DNA from: Aquilaria yunnanensis
Lineage: Eukaryota > Streptophyta > Magnoliopsida > Malvales > Thymelaeaceae
Reading direction: 5' to 3'
DNA length: 64,000 nt
Assembly: GCA_039654915.1 (NCBI GenBank)
Contig: CM077596.1
Coordinates: 6,696,001-6,760,000 of the forward strand
Below, piece after piece: positions 57,570 to 64,000 of the stretch. Position numbers and translations under genes: made by a program. The notes beneath the pieces were generated by a model that saw only the letters and a program-made list of their open reading frames with translations, was not told where the DNA came from and did no database searches. How positions within the stretch are numbered: position 1 is the first letter of the stretch; every line of letters begins with the position of its first letter.

Positions 57570-57945
57570 AGATCTTGTAGTCATCATCCGCCTCTAGATC
57601 TCGCAGTTGTTCGCCTCCGGATCTCATTGTCACTCATCAGCTCTCATCGTCTCTCGTCGTTATTCACTGGATCTTGTCATCACTTGCTGAAATTTCTCGC
57701 TGGATCTCATCGTCTCTCGACGAATCTCGTTGTCACTTGCCGGATCTTGTCGCCACTCGCCGAACGTCGTCGTCTCTCACCGGATCTCGTTGTCACTCAT
57801 CAAGATCTTTCGCCGGATCTTGTCATCTCTCGTCGGATCTTGTCATTACTCGCGGGATCTTAGCATCTTTCACCGAATCTCATCGCCTCTTGCCGGATCT
57901 CGTTGTCACCTCCAGATCTTACTTTCGATCATTGCCTCCAAGTCG
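57570..57945. repeat. Minisatellite with a 20-bp pyrimidine-rich unit
   Basis: The unit is about TCTCGTCGTCACTCGCCGGA. Clear copies run head to tail from about 57720 to 57910, and degenerate ones lie before and after. The serine/arginine/leucine-rich frames open across it on the plus strand are repeat translations. Confidence 0.85.
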
Positions 57946-57979
57946 TATCCTTGTTGCTTCTGAACAAAAAAACTGTCTG

Positions 57980-58440
57980 CAATAAAATGTAAATGTGTCT
58001 AATATAGTATGTGGAAGTGCCTACAAAGTAATATAAAATAAATTATTATAATGTTAAATTAAAAGCGTCTAAAACTATAAGAATAAGTGTCTGATAAAGT
58101 GCCTAAACAAAAAATAACAGAATTAAAATGAATTATTATAATGTTAAATTAAAAGTGTCTAATTGAATATTGAAAAATGTCTAAAGAAATATGTAAAAGT
58201 GTCTAATTAAATAACTTGTGAATAATTTATTATCCTTTAGAAAATAACTATTTAAAATAACTTTAAAAAAGTGTTTGACTAAATATGTAAAAGTGTTCAA
58301 ATAATAATGAAAAAGTGTCTAAATATTTAAAGAAGTGTTTAAACAAAAGTATATGATTTAATGAATAAAGAAGTGTCTAAATAAAAATTTAAAAATGTCT
58401 AGAGTGTAATATAAAAGTGTCTGAACAATAACTAAAAAAA
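57980..58440. repeat. Dispersed AAGTGTCTAAA repeat tract
   Basis: AAAGTGTCTAA or close variants occur about 15 times at irregular spacing (roughly 15-45 bp) in AT-rich DNA. No gene is supported. Confidence 0.65.
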
Positions 58441-58924
58441 ATACTATTCTTTTGAAAAAAAACACAATCTTTGCATCTCGTCTACCTCCTCTATCTTATC
58501 CCCTCCACAGCTACTGCCTCCTTCCACAGCCATCGCCGCCACAGTGGCTCCCTCTACACTCATTCACCTCGACGTCTGCCTCCATGGCCTCGCTTCGCAA
58601 TTCCTTTTGTCGTCATCGTGCCTCTTTGCCAAGAATCTCGCCGTCTTTCCTCGAATCGCTCCACCTCGGCATTCGTCTCATCGTTATTGCAACTCCTCGT
58701 ATCAGATCTCATCGTCTTGCCTTGGATTGTGCCATGTCATCTTCAATCATGTCGTCTCTCCTCCGATCACACCGCCTTGCCTTGTTGATAACGAACAATA
58801 TAAGGGCCACCTGGATTGACCAAAGTCTCACTAAACGGGAATCAAAACAAAATAGGTCAGATTGAACATAATTTTACAAGAAAAACATTTTCGAAGGAGA
58901 CATAAGGGATTAAATGCTGACATA
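58441..58924. other. Pyrimidine-rich non-coding segment
   Basis: It resembles the 57490-57960 tract and the C-rich core at 25210-25490 in composition (CTTGCC, TCGTC, CCTCC words). The overlapping plus-strand frames code serine/leucine/histidine-rich strings without a family. Confidence 0.4.
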
Positions 58925-61518
58925 TTACCTAGCATCACTTGGCCCAGAATAAACAAACATGATAACATGATGCTCTTCGGGAGAAACAAGGTGTCTCACA
59001 CCAAATGGCCCCGCAGCAAACCTGATGCACCTGCCAGCCGTCCTATTCTCCCATTTTGTAAATGGTGATGTTTGCACCTTTGCAAGTGTCGGAATACAGA
59101 TTTGACGTTCATGGAGGGCTGGAACCACTAATTTATGACATTTATGCTTTACCTACTCAACAACAAATAAACCACATTGTCAAATATAAAGCATCTGTGT
59201 AGTAACACATTAAATGGTGACCGCAGACAACTAGAGCTAACCCTAATCACATACCTCCTTTTTACCCTCATTTTTTCCTTTGGTATCAGATAACACATAT
59301 ACACTCCCCATTTCAGATGTTCCCAAATTGAAAGTAGAAACATCTACTTGGTCCTTACCCTCTTTGCCTTCAGTAAGAAAGGTCGACAACACCATAACAC
59401 TATCATCTGCAACACGGGCAGATGCATTATTGGAGGATTTGCCTTTTCCATCCAACTCATTGTTCTCCACTGGAAGACCCCCATCATTTGTGCCCCCAAT
59501 TTCATCAGCACTATGATTACTCTGTTGAACTAACACAGGCGGACGTAAAGGTGTATCGGCAAATGATGCATTTGAACCATGAGTATCCTCATGACGAACC
59601 TTCTTTAGATTTGGTGAATCCTTAACACACTTCGACTTAAGAGCCTGAACCAACGTCCCAACTTGTGTACTTATTTGCTACAACTGTTTCCTTTGCTGTA
59701 GTTGCTCTACTCTTAGGTCACGACCATCGACAACTAGAGCACCAACATGGTCAGCCAACGTCCTAACCACTTCAACTAGATGCTTGAATTCTTCCACCGG
59801 GATATGCATATTTTCTTGCCCTCTGTCTGTTTGATCTTTATCATGGGTCAAAATGGCATCCCGACCAGCATCAACATTCTCGTGCATATTATCTGCTGAA
59901 GGAGATGGACGACCAGGGGTATTAGCTGCCTGCCGACCCAATTTTGAGGGTTTTAGGGAAACACCCCATAGTCCTGCACCCACTTAAACCAAGTCAAGGT
60001 GACATACATTTGAAGCTTAACGAAACGGAAAAAAAAAAGACAAAATAGCACTACAAAAAACATGCCACTTCACCATACCTTTTGATCTTCACAAAAACAT
60101 CATTTACACAACAATTTCTTCATCACATCCTCTATAAAAAATGATATGGGAAGGGTGCCTAAACACGCGATGTATGAATTGGGTATAATAAAACGCATGT
60201 AATAAACCTAACAAGATTTAGTATATTTATCAAAAAAACTGAAAAAAAAATATTAATAAGGCCCAACAAGTACCGAGATTGTAAGAATGGTTGGACTGGT
60301 ACCTGCAAGAACATGGAACAGTCACCAAGCACGTGTACACCATCAGTAGACACCTTCTTGATGGCAGCCACAAGCTAACTCAAACTGAAACTTGCCCACT
60401 GATGGTCACGTAATAAGTTGACATTATCAACGCAGCACACGAATTGTGAACTAAGGAATTTTCTGTTTGAAGAGCAGAGAATAGTTGCAAGTGCAAGCAG
60501 AACATACATCCTTTTGAAATCATCACCAGAACTACCGCTAAGCCTTTCACTAATGCCTTTAACATCGACAACCCACCGCTTGCTCACAATTTTGCAAAAG
60601 GTCTTGACCCAAGGGGACTTTTGGTTAAAATCAAATAGCGTCATGCCATCTTCTACGCCCATCAACTCAGTCACATCAAAAGCTGCAATCTAAAAAATCC
60701 TCCCATATATGTTAAGGGTCATAGATCCAGGGTCGAACGAGCTAGTAAGCCATGAAATGAGATCACTATGCAAATTAAGCACTTCATTCTTCAGAAGATT
60801 ACCGAGCCCAGTTTCATCTGCCAAACTCCTTTGCTCAACACTCAACTCTTGGACATGTCTATAGAAATACCCGGGCCTACAAGTTATGGCCCACTGTCTC
60901 CCACTCCCTTCTTCCGGTTGAGGACTTTTGACTTCACCAACAAACTTGACCTTCTCATTGAATGCCATTGTTTTCCACCGTGAACTCATATAAGCCCACT
61001 CCTGCATTTAGTGGTGTACACGATTATCATAATGCTGCTGCCAATTGTAATTCAATAAAAGTCACAAAATTTATTAACATGATGTACCGAGTACGTCATT
61101 GATCGGGAGTTTTTTTCCTTAAACATTTGCACTTCTACATTGCTATATTTGAACAAAGGTTAACGTCAAAATACCATCAACAAAACCATTGTCAGTATTA
61201 TACCATACTTTAACCTCCAAAAATAAAACTTACACATAATGATTATATGCAACACGTAAGTTAACTTTCCCATTGTTGGTGGCCTCCCCATGTTCAGCAA
61301 CCCTTCTTCCATTTTCTCCAGCGGGATTGCATTTGACCTACACACTAATAAAATGTGCACTCTTCAAACAAATCCATTAAATAGAAGTCATTATTAAGTG
61401 TTACACAACTCAAAATTTAAGCTATACTTGAGGTCTTGCCTCCTCCATTTCCTTCTCTGCCATTGCTTTTCCAAACACTGGATCTAGCTTGATATTACCT
61501 TTCCTACGCCCCAACTGT
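58925..61518 (-). pseudogene. Spliced gene of the DUF1985-like, transposon-associated type, broken
   Basis: Exon-like blocks with plausible splice sites lie on the minus strand. A 5' exon near 61518-61431 encodes LGRRKGNIKLDPVFGKAMA and a second lies near 61340-61265. A large exon at 61002-60304 encodes HVQELSVEQRSLADETGLGN...FDPGSMTLNIYGR...FDVTELMGVEDG. Others lie near 59983-59243 and 59128-58925. The large exon has the layout of DUF1985-like domains found in plant transposon-linked proteins, often alongside Ulp1-type proteases. In-frame TAG stops at 60690-60692, 60375-60377 and 59678-59680 break it. The later exon has a coiled-coil-like stretch (EEFKHLVEVVRTLADHVGAL). The family name is a judgement from pattern only, and no Ulp1 catalytic motif is seen. 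Confidence 0.45.
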
Positions 61519-62174
61519 AAATAGAATGCCCTCCCTCTAACTACAACCTACTGCTTCTGTTTTAGGGTCCTTTGATGGAAAGGTAAAGAAATTAGTACAC
61601 TACATATAACAATGAATAAATGCGTAATTACGCTACACAACAAAATAAGCTTAAAACTCTGCATAAAAGATATATTAGTTACAGTTTTGGGGCGAAAATA
61701 CCTGCTCTTATTCAATGTTGGAATGGTATAACTCAAAATCACAACCCAACTCTAACTTTTTACTTCAAAGCGTGCAGAATAAAGAAACATTTAAATTTCA
61801 TGGAATAAGACCTTTAAATTGCATTTTAGAGGCTGAGATAAGTTTCCAATGACTAAAAAACACTCTCTAATAAATTTTCTTCACATTTTGACCATTGTAA
61901 TTTTATATTACCCTATAAGTTGTGATAAAAAACTACTTATGAAGAAGAATCCTGCACAGACCTATGCTGCCTATGTTTGACTTTATGCTTTAAATGCAAT
62001 TCTCTGTTGCCTATTAATACAAATGTTTATAAATGCATTTGAAACATCATGTTGGTTACAACTTAGTTTATGAGATCATGCAATAAAGGGTTTGCTCCAA
62101 TGATGGAAACAAAAAAATACATTGCTAGATTTCAAGCAACTTTCTATAATCTACGTTTTCATTTTACAAAATAA
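61519..62174. other. Non-coding AT-rich DNA
   Basis: No feature beyond short random frames is seen. It may hold the promoter side of the pseudogene at 58925-61518. Confidence 0.4.
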
Positions 62175-63400
62175 CTAGTAAGTGACCCGCACTTCGTTGC
62201 AGGTCAATGAATGAAGAAATAACAATTTTTTATTCATTACATTTATATAGAGTAAACAACGAGTTCAAAATGTGTTAATTTAAACCAACTCATCATAAAT
62301 TTGAAAAATCTAAGAAAAACTTGAAATGTTTTAAAATTTTTGATAACCAATTATGTTTGGGATTTAACCACAAACTGGCGTTTTGACTATAAATCATGCA
62401 TATTCAGGAGTCTGAAGTGAAAAATAAAAAATAAAAATTTAGGACATCATTTCTGTTAGTTCGAACAAAGTGGCAAAAAATATATGCTTTTAAGATTTAA
62501 AGATGAAAACATATATAGTCAAAACGAGGACATATTGCATACTTCGATACCCTTTAGCTTTATAACAATGTGAGTACTGTCGAGGGTTAGGAAAAAAAAG
62601 GACTGATTCAATAGTTTGAGGGAAGAAATGTCATTTAAAATAAATGAAAAACTTATTGTGTAATTTGAGCGAAAACAAAAGGAAAACAAAAAAAACAAAA
62701 ACAGCAAACATAAATAATCAAATGTGAGGAATAACATACAGGGTTAAAAAAAATGCAAACGGAAAAAATCTAAATGAAAAAAACCAAGCACAAAAAAAAA
62801 CTTAACTACAGTGTAGTGCTATTAAAAAAAATTTTAAATACAGTGTAGTGCTATTCACAACGTCCCAAACTCAAAAAAACAAACCCAAATGGACAAAAGA
62901 GCAAATTTTTCATACCAATTGCATCTATACTCTATACTGAAAAAAATATTACAAAAAGAAAAATTCAAAATTAAGTTATAATGAAAATTAAGTTTTACAA
63001 CTACTTTGTAGTTTGAGGATCAAAAGATATTATTATACATAATGAAAAAAAAAGATCCACATGGGAAAAAACAAACCCAACCTAAATAAAAAAACAAACA
63101 ACCAAGCTCACAAAAAAAAATTACTATAGTAATATGGGTATTGTAACTATTATTCCCCATATACAAAGAAAGACCAAAAGAAAAAAAAAAGACTAAAACG
63201 GAGAAAAAACAACCAACCTAAACAATAAAAAAAACAGGTGTACAAAATAAATGTTACTGTACCAAAGTAGGTACTGTAGCTAAAACTCCTCATGCCCAGA
63301 GAAAATACAAATGAAAAAAGGACACAACTGAAAAAAAACCAAAAAAATAAAATAAAAAAACAAAAGCAAACAAAAAGAAACACTGGAGCAGGATATATGA
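62175..63400 (-). mobile_element. Candidate non-autonomous Helitron
   Basis: Read on the minus strand, the left end is a hairpin (GACCTGC ... GCGGGTC, about 62183-62204), then ACTTA, then CTAG (62175-62178), then a T. This is the classic Helitron 3' end: hairpin shortly before CTRR, inserted next to T. A matching 5' start could be A followed by TCATATATCC (plus coordinates 63391-63401). The interior is A-rich and repeats TACAGTGTAGTGCTATT (about 62808-62855), with a related piece near 63260. No helicase is present. The 5' end is a guess. Confidence 0.4.
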
Positions 63401-63557
63401 TTCCTACTGCTATGACCAGTTGATTAATTAACTCAGTTAGAATACCGACATTATTGAGGATAAACTAAAGGTGACTTGGGAAAGTAAGCTTTAAAATTGA
63501 TTATGACAATATATATGATGATGGGGTTGGGTCACAGTATGTCCTCCACCTAGGTTT

Positions 63558-63680
63558 CACTACTACAAAGGTAATTTTGTTGGAAAATTAAGTTGAAAAA
63601 AATTCACAGTTGTTGTCCAAAAGAAATGAGGAGTCAGAATTTATCATGTGGTACAAGTCTGCCAAATTAGTTTTGTAGTG
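63558..63680. mobile_element. Possible small CACTA-like MITE
   Basis: CACTACTACAAAGGTAATTTTG at the left and the inverse of CAAATTAGTTTTGTAGTG at the right form an imperfect inverted repeat with CACTA ends, 123 bp apart. No 3-bp target duplication is seen, so the call is weak. Confidence 0.3.
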
Positions 63681-63926
63681 CTAGCCTGCTATTATGGTTC
63701 ACTTTAGAGAGAAAATATACCCTTGAATCGTTATATTGCAGATAACCTCAAATTACAAATGTTCACTTGTTCATGACAGCAAAACACCAAAATTAGGCAA
63801 GCAATGACAGCTTTTACTTGCTTTATTCATTCATAACCGCCACTTGTTCATCAAAAATTTTCAAGTTATGTCTTCAAATGACATGATTAGTCAATAATCC
63901 TACTGATTTTATATGAGTAGTTGCAT

Positions 63927-63933
63927 TATAAAG
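63927..63933 (+). promoter_or_regulatory. Possible promoter of a gene beyond the right edge
   Basis: TATAAAG is followed by about 65 bp of leader-like sequence rich in A and C (ATAACTCAAGAAGCAGGAG, CATAACAACAAAAAACAC) with no ATG before the window ends. This is typical of plant 5' leaders. The gene itself is outside the window. Confidence 0.35.
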
Positions 63934-64000
63934 AGAGGTTGAAGCACTGCCAAAAGGGCAAATAACTCAAGAAGCAGGAGTGCATAACAACAAAAAACAC

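Noticed and set aside
57495..58865. Plus-strand frames rich in serine, arginine, leucine and histidine
   Set aside because: Overlapping frames are open because of 20-bp and pyrimidine-rich repeats, not coding selection.
60051..60064. CACTACAAAAAACA as a CACTA terminus
   Set aside because: Only one end is visible; no inverted partner with a 3-bp duplication was found, so it is not listed as an element.

Overview
The window is repeat-rich nuclear DNA of a flowering plant, most likely a woody eudicot. It holds Ty1/copia and Ty3/gypsy (Tat clade) retrotransposons, LINE, hAT, CACTA, Stowaway-like and Helitron-like remnants, intron-containing LRR receptor-like protein (RLP) genes and a LOG-type cytokinin enzyme. 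The species cannot be fixed from the sequence. Two coding units look intact: a short intronless LOG-like gene (926-1555) and the gag-pol of a young copia element (26301-30497). Almost everything else is decayed. Layout, left to right: 1-336 is the 3' end of an open frame for a basic, cysteine-rich protein that resembles plant-virus nucleic-acid-binding proteins. 390-855 is an ~86-bp minisatellite that abuts the promoter of the LOG-like gene. 2100-3545 is a 20-copy, 73-bp array. It is followed by a polypurine tract and a ~4-kb plus-strand LTR of a Tat/Ogre-type element (3672 to about 7627). 7749-15693 is a minus-strand copia element whose 3' LTR is truncated. It sits in a minus-strand Tat-type gypsy element (15694-21739) whose gag-pol has seven in-frame stops. 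21740-23045 is purine-rich degenerate repeat. 24171-25648 is a Stowaway-like element with a hAT deletion derivative nested in it. 26083-30656 is a complete copia element in a LINE relic, with identical LTRs and a 5-bp target duplication. 31170-49915 is an RLP locus with two broken RLP genes (34483-38161 and 44874-49705). It also holds three copies of a ~1.3-kb intergenic segment, a CACTA element, a solo LTR, LINE tails and AT-rich tandem repeats. 52505-56604 has a LINE tail and a minus-strand hAT transposase pseudogene split by a probable solo LTR. 57490-58800 is low-complexity repeat. 58925-61518 is a broken, spliced minus-strand gene of the transposon-associated DUF1985-like type. 62175-63400 is a candidate Helitron. 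A probable promoter for a gene beyond the window lies near 63927. The locus reads as an RLP cluster broken up by segmental duplication and nested insertions. Paralogous empty sites inside the window confirm several insertions directly. No tRNA, rRNA or CRISPR array was seen.
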